Below, piece after piece: positions 1 through 4,798 of a stretch of DNA of 8,149 nucleotides (position 1 is its first letter; each line of letters opens with the position of its first letter). The notes under the pieces were generated by a model. The model was not told the DNA's origin, did not search any database, and saw nothing but the letters and a program-made list of their open reading frames with translations. The translations under genes were made by a program, and so were the position numbers. This DNA comes from Synergistaceae bacterium UBA5827 (GTDB lineage Bacteria; Synergistota; Synergistia; Synergistales; 79-D21). The DNA lies in the NCBI GenBank assembly GCA_002432945.1, contig DJHE01000017.1, positions 1 to 8,149 of the forward strand. Direction: 5' to 3'.

Positions 1-31
1 TGACCTGCCCCCATTGTTTGTACCAGAAATA
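1..31. repeat. Terminal inverted repeat of the IS, downstream of orfB
   Basis: This end starts TGACCTGCCCCC and continues to TACCAGAAAT. It matches the reverse complement of the other end at TGACCT, at the following C run and at CCAGAAAT, with a one-base length difference and a divergent middle. The window begins on the first base of this repeat. The orfB stop codon lies 11 bases further in. Confidence 0.85.
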
Positions 32-42
32 AAGTGATTCCT

Positions 43-915
43 TCAGCTCGCCGCTGGTTCCACTTCCGATTCCCAGGATGGCAATGACGGCAGGATCGCT
101 TCCGGAGCCGGCGGGCGATAACCCAGGGAACTGTGGGGCCGCACCTGGTTGTACTCCCTCCGCCAACTCTCGATAATCGCCTTTGCCTCGGCCAGCGTGT
201 CGAAGCTCTCCCGGTTCAGGACTTCGTCCCTCAGCTTCCCGTTGAACGACTCGATGTAGCCATTCTCCCAAGGACTGCCCGGCTCGATGAAGAGCGTCTT
301 CACCCCCAGCCTTTTCAGCCAGTTACGCACGATCCTTGCGGCAAACTCGCTTCCGTTGTCGCTCCTGATATGACAGGGAATCCCTTTCCTGAAAAACAGC
401 TCTGCCAATACATCCAGGACATCGTTGCTGTTCAGCCTCCTGGCCACCTTGATCGCCAGGCATTCCCTCGTGTATTCGTCCAGGACGGTGAGCATCCTGA
501 AAGCCCGGCCGTCATGGGTCCGGTCATAAACGAAGTCATAGGTCCAGACATGGTTGCGCCGCTGTGGCCTCAGCCTTACGCAGGAGCCGTCGTTCAGCCA
601 GAGGCGCTTTCTCTTCGGCTGGCGTGAAGGGACTTTCAGCCCTTCCCGTCTCCAGAGCCGCTCCACCCGCTTGTGGTTGACCTTCCAGCCCTCGCTCTTG
701 AGCAGGGCGGTGACCCTTCGGTAGCCGTACCGCCCATACTGGCAGGCCAGTTCCACCATCCGTTTCGCCAGGAGGGTTTCCCTATCCCGAGGTTGCCCAC
801 GGTATCTTTGTGTGGACCTAAACTGCGCAAGAACTCCACATGCCCGACGCTGCGATATCTCCAGAAAGGCGCAGACATGGATCACCGTCCGCCTCCGCTT
901 CGCCGGGCTCAGCCG
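43..915 (-). CDS. IS3-family transposase OrfB (DDE integrase domain), made as an OrfAB frameshift fusion
   Basis: This is the catalytic half of the transposase. The frame is open upstream to 1065, but residues encoded above about 915 overlap orfA and do not resemble a transposase, so I place the functional part after the slippery site. Slippage gives an OrfAB protein of about 384 residues: 94 from orfA and 290 from here. The N-terminal HTH_21-like region contains GRYGYRRVTALL. The rve core supplies Asp in HVWTYDFVYD, Asp in RSDNGSEF and Glu in ENGYIESFNG; the last two have 35 residues between them, the D-D-35-E spacing of IS3 transposases. The C-terminal WRREYNQVRPHSSLGYRPP stretch is also typical. 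The catalytic residues are all present and no frame disruption is visible. Independent initiation of OrfB cannot be excluded, but I see no good start near 915. Confidence 0.93.
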   Translation of the reverse strand, partial: RLSPAKRRRTVIHVCAFLEISQRRACGVLAQFRSTQRYRGQPRDRETLLAKRMVELACQYGRYGYRRVTALLKSEGWKVNHKRVERLWRREGLKVPSRQPKRKRLWLNDGSCVRLRPQRRNHVWTYDFVYDRTHDGRAFRMLTVLDEYTRECLAIKVARRLNSNDVLDVLAELFFRKGIPCHIRSDNGSEFAARIVRNWLKRLGVKTLFIEPGSPWENGYIESFNGKLRDEVLNRESFDTLAEAKAIIESWRREYNQVRPHSSLGYRPPAPEAILPSLPSWESEVEPAAS

Positions 916-1196
916 TTTTTTGACTCGTAGTCCAGCGCTTCCTTCAGGATATGGATGTCCAGCTCCTTGTCCGCCACCAGGCGCTTCAGGCGGGCATTCT
1001 CCTTCTCCAGTTCCTTCAGCCGCTTGGCCTGGTCCACTCTCAGCCCGCCGTATTCCCTCCGCCACTTGTAGAAGGTTTGTTCGCTGACCCCGATCCGGCG
1101 TACGGCTTCCTTCGTTGTCGAGCCTTCCCCGATGAGGATCTCCGCTTCCTTCAGCAGCCTGATGATCTGTTCAGAGGTGAAGCCTTTCCGTGGCAT
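909..1196 (-). CDS. IS3-family transposase OrfA (helix-turn-helix protein)
   Basis: This is a 95-residue DNA-binding protein. Alone it would help recognise the ends of the element; as the N-terminal part of the OrfAB fusion it directs the transposase to those ends. Residues of about 6-48 form the transposase_8 type helix-turn-helix (FTSEQIIRLLKEAE, then a turn, then GVSEQTFYKWRREYGG). Residues of about 55-90 form a heptad-like, leucine-rich coiled coil (KRLKELEKENARLKRLV) of the kind that mediates multimerisation. The length is usual for the family. The ATG at 1196 is preceded by purine-rich sequence (AAGAAGAG) but no strong Shine-Dalgarno, as is common for weakly expressed transposases. Near its end the gene carries the A AAA AAC slippery site (921-915). 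Translation that does not slip ends at the TGA at 911-909. Confidence 0.93.
   Translation of the reverse strand: MPRKGFTSEQIIRLLKEAEILIGEGSTTKEAVRRIGVSEQTFYKWRREYGGLRVDQAKRLKELEKENARLKRLVADKELDIHILKEALDYESKNG
915..921 (-). other. Programmed -1 ribosomal frameshift site, A AAA AAC
   Basis: Near the end of orfA the minus strand reads TCA AAA AAC GGC TGA. This contains the canonical X XXY YYZ heptamer A AAA AAC in the correct zero-frame phase, three codons before the orfA stop. A one-base backward slip places the ribosome on CGG CTG AGC, the frame that encodes the transposase core. Only a short GGC/GCC stem is visible just downstream, so a stimulating structure is not evident. Confidence 0.85.
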
Positions 1197-1222
1197 CTCT
1201 TCTTGCCCCCTCGCTCAGGTTG

Positions 1223-1255
1223 ACCGGTCCAGTCTAACTTAATTTCTGGACCAGT
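1223..1255. repeat. Subterminal inverted repeat in the orfA leader of the IS
   Basis: ACCGGTCCAG (1223-1232) and CTGGACCAGT (1246-1255) are complementary at 9 of 10 positions, including 7 consecutive base pairs, around a 13-base AT-rich loop. The repeat overlaps the inner part of the terminal repeat and lies between the end of the element and orfA. It could be a transposase or repressor binding site. It could also be an RNA hairpin that limits read-through from host transcription. Neither role is shown by the sequence. Confidence 0.6.
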
Positions 1256-1272
1256 TTTCCGGGGCTAGGTCA
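1242..1272. repeat. Terminal inverted repeat of the IS, upstream of orfA
   Basis: Read on the minus strand from 1272, this end starts TGACCTAGCCCC and runs to CCAGAAAT, mirroring the end at position 1. Its outermost TGA (1272-1270) is in frame with the interrupted methyltransferase gene and acts as its stop codon. Confidence 0.85.
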
Positions 1273-2325
1273 GCAGCGGTAAGAACCGTCGCCATTTGGA
1301 AGATAGAATCTCACCCCACCGGAAACGTAGGTGCCTTTTGTGGCAACTTGGGACATCGGTTTTCCGACGAATCTACTCGATCCGATTATTTCGAACTGCT
1401 CGGGGTTGTACTTGTCGAGGAAGGTGATAGGAACCCCCATTGCCCCGTCATAGTCACAGGGAATATCTGAGGTTTTCGAGACCTCGATCGCGTCGTAATT
1501 GACATAGTGCGGGTATTCTTCCGGGGTGTAATGCTTGTAAAGGGTCAAGTTTTCGTGGCGTTTCGCGTGATCGAGGTTGGTAAACCACATAATGCTGCCC
1601 ATACTAAAGTACTTGATTCCGTTTTCGATCTTTATCCTTGATTCGGTCTTAATATCATAATGTGTAGGGACTCGAAACCATTTTGTCCCGCCGTTATCAA
1701 TGCCAAGCCATATTCTATTTTCCTTGATGAGCTTAAATATTTCTTTATATGTAATTGCATTTTGGCCGCCTATTATCAAAAATTCTTTACCATGTTCAAT
1801 CAATTTTGAAACATATTCTCTGAACAGTGAAAATGGTGGGTTTGTTACCACGATGTCTGCCTCTGTTAGCAACTTAATGCATTCTGCGGAGCGGAAATCT
1901 CCATTACCGCGGAGTAACGTCAAGGTATTTTTCTTGTTCTTGATCAAATGTTCCACGTCAGCCAGGTCGATAGCACCGTCCTCGTTTTCGTCCCTGACCT
2001 CTGTGATTTCAATTTTATGAGGGTGTTTGGGGTCAGAATCTTTTCCTTCAAGCTCTTCTATGTCAAACAACGGCAACTCCTGGCCTGCGACGGGAGAGCC
2101 ATCATAGCAGGTCGCGATCAGTTTCTTGAGCCCCAGAAAGTTGAAGTTCATGGCGAAGTATTTGAAGAAGTTGCTCTCATACGGATCATCGCAGTTGCAG
2201 AATACTACCTTGTTCCTAAAATGTTCTTTATAATGCCGCATTTCGGCCTCTATATCGGGCAGTTGTGTATAGAACTCGTCCGCCTTGTTCTTCTTGGCCC
2301 TTTCTAGGAATTCCGTTGCCGACAT
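1270..2325 (-). CDS. EcoRI-family adenine-specific DNA methyltransferase, 3' end replaced by IS insertion
   Basis: The protein resembles the EcoRI-type N6-adenine methyltransferase family, which transfers a methyl group from S-adenosylmethionine to adenine in a specific DNA site. The 351 residues include the N-terminal KADEFYTQLPDIEAEM stretch, the CNCDDPYESNFFKYF block (residues 43-57) typical of this family, and the catalytic NPPF motif at 162-165 within DIVVTNPPFSLF. I chose the ATG at 2325 because AAGAGGAGG lies 6 bases upstream; the frame is open for 31 more codons, but these look non-coding. The protein ends GDGSYRC and then uses the TGA formed by the first three bases of the IS. Family members normally continue for several hydrophobic and basic residues after this point, so the natural C-terminus is missing. 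All recognised catalytic regions remain. The middle of the gene (about 1620-1960) is clearly more AT-rich than its neighbours, suggesting recent acquisition. No restriction endonuclease gene is seen beside it. The target sequence is unknown. Confidence 0.87.
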   Translation of the reverse strand: MSATEFLERAKKNKADEFYTQLPDIEAEMRHYKEHFRNKVVFCNCDDPYESNFFKYFAMNFNFLGLKKLIATCYDGSPVAGQELPLFDIEELEGKDSDPKHPHKIEITEVRDENEDGAIDLADVEHLIKNKKNTLTLLRGNGDFRSAECIKLLTEADIVVTNPPFSLFREYVSKLIEHGKEFLIIGGQNAITYKEIFKLIKENRIWLGIDNGGTKWFRVPTHYDIKTESRIKIENGIKYFSMGSIMWFTNLDHAKRHENLTLYKHYTPEEYPHYVNYDAIEVSKTSDIPCDYDGAMGVPITFLDKYNPEQFEIIGSSRFVGKPMSQVATKGTYVSGGVRFYLPNGDGSYRC

Positions 2326-2416
2326 GCATATCCTCCTCTTACTGCATGGTGTATGAAATCGGAATTTATAGCTAAACTTAAGAATACCACATGAGACTCT
2401 TCTGTTTTGTTTAAGC

Positions 2417-2451
2417 AAAAAAAGGGCAAGCCCTCGCGGGCCTGCCCTTTT
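2417..2451 (-). terminator. Intrinsic terminator of the 2465-2824 gene
   Basis: On the minus strand the RNA would form a 14-bp stem: AAAAGGGCA pairs with UGCCCUUUU, followed by a G-U wobble and GCCC pairing with GGGC. The loop is GCGA, a GNRA tetraloop, and the stem runs into a seven-U tract. On the plus strand the same sequence has an A-C mismatch, a UCGC loop and a shorter T tract, so leftward termination is favoured. It begins 13 bases after the stop codon at 2465 and separates that gene from the methyltransferase. Confidence 0.9.
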
Positions 2452-2464
2452 GCCGACCTCACCG

Positions 2465-2824
2465 TCAGATTCTTTTCTCCAGGAGCTTGAGGATGCGGCT
2501 CAACTCCTTATCCTCCCCCGAGATCTTCTGCACCGTGACCAGGACGCTGTGGGCGAGCTTCAGAAGATCCGCGGCTATGTCGATCTTCGGGTCCTTCAGC
2601 ATGGCCTCCATGACACCCCAGGCCTTGCTGTTCAAACGCTGTTCCACATCCTCCAGGAGTTCCTTGATCTTCGGATCATCGAGGGGGTCCCCGATTTCCC
2701 GCAACAACTCTTCATGGTTTTTCTGTGCCTCTTCCAGAAGTGCATCAAGGTTCGGGGCGGTGCTTTCCAGGTCCTCCAGAAGGTGCTCGAAACGATCCTT
2801 TTTCTTTTGTGTGGCTCTTCTCAT
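2465..2824 (-). CDS. Small charged all-helical protein of unknown function
   Basis: I do not recognise this 119-residue protein. It is rich in Glu, Asp, Lys and Leu, lacks Cys and has only one Trp. No signal peptide or membrane segment is visible. It has three likely parts: a basic N-terminus (MRRATQKKKDRF), a central acidic amphipathic region that could form coiled coils (residues about 15-65), and a C-terminal helical pair ending LSRILKLLEKRI. The second ATG (2824) is preferred over the one at 2830 because AGGAGG is 8 bases upstream of the former and only 2 bases from the latter. The gene follows the integrase by 104 bases on the same strand and has a strong terminator just after its stop, so it may end an integrase transcript or be its own unit. 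A role as a DNA-associated accessory protein of the element is possible but unsupported by any motif. Confidence 0.75.
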   Translation of the reverse strand: MRRATQKKKDRFEHLLEDLESTAPNLDALLEEAQKNHEELLREIGDPLDDPKIKELLEDVEQRLNSKAWGVMEAMLKDPKIDIAADLLKLAHSVLVTVQKISGEDKELSRILKLLEKRI

Positions 2825-2928
2825 TGTCATTCCCTCCTTCGATTTCTCAGGATCGCCCAGGAACCCCTTGTCATGGTTACCAGCGGGTAGTTCCTTCCTC
2901 TTTGCGCTAGATGACCGCTTCTGAGGGC

Positions 2929-3888
2929 TCAGCGACGGGCATCCCCCCTTTTCAGGGACCTAAGACGGGGCTTCCCCCCGGTTTTCAGCAAGCTGTTAAG
3001 CGGGCTAGCCTTGGAGTGTGCTTCCCTGAGGTCGTCGTCGGACAGGGCAAGATAGCGTTTCGTCATGTCCAGGTTGGAATGCCCCATTTCCCTTTGCAGG
3101 GCGAAGAGGTTTCCGTGGTTCCTCAAGAACATGATGGCGTGGCAATGGCGGAGGTCGTAGGGGCTGATTTTCACTCCCAGGCGTTGACCGTAGACCTTCT
3201 TCAGGCGATAGCCCCAGGAGTTGATCCGGTAGGGTTCGCCGTAGTCGCTACAGAAGATCGGGGACCCCTGCCAGGCCTCGGGGCGAACGGCAAGCAAGCG
3301 AGAGAGAGATTGGCCGCAAGCCCTGGAAATGACCAGGGTTCGGGCCCTGCGGGTCTTGGAGACTTCCGGACGGATTCGAACCTCGAGGCCCGCAGGGTTG
3401 AAGTCGCAGGGGTAGAGCTGGAGGGCTTCCCCCGGACGGATACCGGTATCGAGTTGGAGAAGGAGCAGGGCCTTGTCCCGTAAACCGGCGAAGGTTCCCG
3501 TATCCGGGAGATCAAGAAGCCGCAGGAGCACGTCGGGGGCGATCCGCACGATGCGGGGCTCGGCGTGCCTGGCCTTTATCCCCTCGATCGGGTTTTGGTG
3601 GATCAATCCTTCTTCCCTGGCCCAGTCGAAGAAGACCTTGAGATACTTCCTTCTTATATTGAAGGTGGCCGGTGCCACATTTTCCCCCAAGTACCGGTAG
3701 ACACAGGCGTTCAGCGTGGACGTTCTCCAGGCCTCGGGGTAGCGTGTGAAGAAGCGGGCGACATGGACCCGGTAGTCCTTCAGGGTCCTCTCTGAAAGGC
3801 CTGTGGCGGTCCTCCACAGAAGAAAGGCCTCCAGGGCATCCTCCCAGGTCTCATAGCACGGCTTTCGAAGCGGAATAACGTTTTGCAT
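2929..3888 (-). CDS. Tyrosine recombinase / phage-type integrase
   Basis: This is a 319-residue site-specific recombinase that would integrate and excise the element through a DNA-3'-phosphotyrosine intermediate. Residues of about 13-100 are the SAM-like core-binding domain (WEDALEAFLLWRTATGLSERTLKDYRVH read as two consecutive helices). Residues of about 113-290 are the catalytic domain. Visible catalytic residues are Arg151 (TGIRPGEAL), Lys178 (VSKTRRAR), Arg247 (SPYDLRHCHA), His270 (MGHSNLDMTKRYL) and the nucleophile Tyr279. The position usually held by the first His of the HxxR box is Tyr244. The length is that of a XerC/D-like or short phage integrase without a large arm-binding domain. 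The ATG at 3888 has a GGGGAGG ribosome binding site 3 bases upstream. The frame is intact. The start faces a tRNA-Arg gene 189 bases away, on the 5' side of that tRNA. The stop (2931-2929) precedes the small helical gene. Confidence 0.93.
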   Translation of the reverse strand: MQNVIPLRKPCYETWEDALEAFLLWRTATGLSERTLKDYRVHVARFFTRYPEAWRTSTLNACVYRYLGENVAPATFNIRRKYLKVFFDWAREEGLIHQNPIEGIKARHAEPRIVRIAPDVLLRLLDLPDTGTFAGLRDKALLLLQLDTGIRPGEALQLYPCDFNPAGLEVRIRPEVSKTRRARTLVISRACGQSLSRLLAVRPEAWQGSPIFCSDYGEPYRINSWGYRLKKVYGQRLGVKISPYDLRHCHAIMFLRNHGNLFALQREMGHSNLDMTKRYLALSDDDLREAHSKASPLNSLLKTGGKPRLRSLKRGDARR

Positions 3889-3905
3889 GATCCTCCCCTC
3901 ACTTT

Positions 3906-3942
3906 CTTAAGTTCCGCAAGGGAGAGGCTTAATCCGGAAGGC
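3906..3942. repeat. Imperfect direct repeat upstream of the integrase
   Basis: CTTAAGTTCCGCAAGGG (3906-3922) and CTTAATCCGGAAGGC (3928-3942) share CTTAA, CCG and AAGG in order, with the CTTAA blocks exactly 22 bases apart, about two helical turns. The site is 18 bases upstream of the integrase start. It could be a binding site for a recombinase or regulator; chance is also possible with a match of this quality. Confidence 0.35.
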
Positions 3943-4032
3943 TTGTTCAGGAGTGACGGCCTATCCGTTTGACCCGTCGGAAATGGCCTGTGGAGGAGTG
4001 GGACGGTTCACAGACTTTGGAGGGAGAAAACG
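3943..4032. other. Gene-free interval between the integrase and tRNA-Arg
   Basis: I see no gene, RNA or strong hairpin here. If the left half is an integrated element, its right junction with the chromosome should lie in or near this interval, because the integrase is the last element gene and the tRNA promoter begins at 4033. A search by eye for a copy of this sequence or of the tRNA elsewhere in the window found nothing convincing. The partner attachment site would be expected beyond the left edge. Confidence 0.4.
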
Positions 4033-4061
4033 TTGCCCGGACGGAACACCCGTGGTAAGAT
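4033..4061 (+). promoter_or_regulatory. Sigma-70-type promoter of tRNA-Arg
   Basis: TTGCCC (4033-4038) and TAAGAT (4056-4061) resemble the -35 and -10 boxes and are separated by exactly 17 bases. Transcription would start near 4068, leaving a leader of about 9 bases before the tRNA. The DUF1850 gene downstream has no evident promoter of its own, so read-through from here is possible. Confidence 0.65.
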
Positions 4062-4076
4062 ATCGGTCGTTCCGGT

Positions 4077-4153
4077 GGGCCCGTAGCTCAGGTGGATAGA
4101 GCGACGGCCTCCTAAGCCGTAGGTCGCCAGTTCGAGTCTGGCCGGGCCCGCCA
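4077..4153 (+). tRNA. tRNA-Arg, anticodon CCT
   Basis: The sequence folds into a full cloverleaf. The acceptor stem GGGCCCG (4077-4083) pairs with CGGGCCC (4143-4149). The D arm contains GCTC and GAGC. The anticodon stem ACGGC/GCCGT encloses the loop CTCCTAA, giving anticodon CCT, which reads AGG arginine codons. The T arm GCCAG/CTGGC carries the loop TTCGAGT. The discriminator is G at 4150 and CCA is encoded at 4151-4153. tRNA-Arg genes are common integration targets. However, the integrase here is on the 5' side, whereas the usual target is the 3' half. Confidence 0.97.
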
Positions 4154-4160
4154 AAACAGC

Positions 4161-4193
4161 AAACCCGCCCTGAAAGGGGCCTTTTTGTTTTTT
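4161..4193 (+). terminator. Short intrinsic terminator after tRNA-Arg
   Basis: GCCC (4167-4170) pairs with GGGC (4177-4180) around a TGAAAG loop, followed by a T-rich tract (4182-4193) broken by one G. The stem has only four GC pairs, so termination may be partial and some transcription could continue into the DUF1850 and permease genes. Confidence 0.55.
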
Positions 4194-4223
4194 GGACCTC
4201 TTTCTGCAGGACAAGGAGATGCC

Positions 4224-4742
4224 GTGTATCGAAAGACCCTTTTCGTTCTTTTTTCTCTCTTCCTTCTCTCGTTGGGAATCACCCTTGCCACTTGGCCCAT
4301 AAACGTGATTTCGATTTCCATGGAAAGCGGCAAGGTGATTGTTTGCGGACCGATTCCGGAGGGATGGACCTTCACCAGCCGAATCATCCATTCCCTCGAG
4401 AAAACCCCGGTAGAGGACGAGTACCGGGTTGTTTCGGGGCGGATATGGCAGTGGGAAGAACGTTACCAGTCAAACAACGCAGGGCTTCCCACCGAGGTTC
4501 CTGAAAACGGCCGATTTGTTTCCGCCCCGGACTGGTTTATCATCCGGGGGGGTAGAAATCATTGGGATGCCCTTCGTTACCGGGTGGGGAACTGTGGGTT
4601 GGGAAGGAACCTTTTGGCGCTCGAAGGATTCGGGCAGATCAGGGCATTCGAAAGATACCCGGGAGAAAGGCTGTTGATCGAAGCGCGGCCTGAACCCTTC
4701 GCATGGGCCGCTAGGGTTTTATGCGTGCCCGATTTACGCTAG
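4224..4742 (+). CDS. DUF1850 family membrane-anchored protein, TRAP transporter partner
   Basis: This is a 172-residue protein. Residues of about 5-25 form one hydrophobic segment (LFVLFSLFLLSLGITLA), a signal anchor that would place the rest outside the cytoplasmic membrane. The outer domain has the DUF1850 pattern: a sulfur- or alcohol-rich strand start (SMESGKVIVCG), then HSLEKTPVED at 56-65, then an NAGLP block at 85-89. Members of this family are commonly encoded beside TAXI-type TRAP permeases, as here, and are thought to act with them; the biochemical role is not established. I chose GTG at 4224 because AAGGAG lies 5-6 bases upstream; the frame extends upstream to 4185 through a T tract that belongs to the preceding terminator. 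The permease gene starts 56 bases after the stop. Confidence 0.85.
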   Translation: MYRKTLFVLFSLFLLSLGITLATWPINVISISMESGKVIVCGPIPEGWTFTSRIIHSLEKTPVEDEYRVVSGRIWQWEERYQSNNAGLPTEVPENGRFVSAPDWFIIRGGRNHWDALRYRVGNCGLGRNLLALEGFGQIRAFERYPGERLLIEARPEPFAWAARVLCVPDLR

Positions 4743-4798
4743 ACTGTACTTGGGACTTTTTCGGAATAAAGCTGTTTGCATGAAATGGGGGGGTAACC

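Larger units (their letters stand above)
1..1272 (-). mobile_element. Complete IS3-family insertion sequence, IS407-like group
   Basis: The element is bounded by related terminal inverted repeats that both begin TGACCT: one reads inward from position 1 and the other inward from 1272. Between them are orfA and orfB in the overlapping, -1-shifted arrangement of the IS3 family, transcribed leftward. The TGACCTGCCCCC terminus, the OrfA sequence type and the D-D-35-E catalytic core fit the IS407 subgroup; this is recognition from memory, not a database match. Both reading frames, the slippery heptamer and both ends are intact, so the copy may still be mobile. The right end lies inside an EcoRI-type methyltransferase gene. 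IS407-like elements usually duplicate 4 bp of target. The right flank reads GCAG (1273-1276), but the left flank falls outside the window, so the duplication cannot be confirmed. Confidence 0.93.

Noticed and set aside
133..627. Long plus-strand open frame opposite orfB
   Set aside because: It is antisense to the DDE transposase core, has a Pro-rich, domain-free product and no ribosome binding site; it is a shadow of high-GC coding sequence.
2825..2830. First ATG of the small helical gene as the start
   Set aside because: AGGAGG is only two bases from it, whereas the next ATG at 2824 has a normal eight-base spacing.
2921..2932. CTGAGGGCTCAG inverted repeat at the integrase stop
   Set aside because: The arms are five bases with a two-base gap, too tight for a hairpin, and no T tract follows.
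3372..3382. GGATTCGAACC, similar to the T-loop of a tRNA on the opposite strand, considered as an attachment-site or tRNA remnant
   Set aside because: It is inside the integrase coding sequence, which is intact here, and no acceptor or anticodon stem surrounds it.
2911..3483. Plus-strand open frame of 190 codons opposite the integrase
   Set aside because: It lies opposite a complete tyrosine recombinase with all later catalytic residues; its product resembles no protein family.
4008..4391. Minus-strand open frames covering the tRNA
   Set aside because: They run antisense through tRNA-Arg and the DUF1850 start. Their tRNA-derived part resembles the spurious tRNA-antisense peptides common in annotations.
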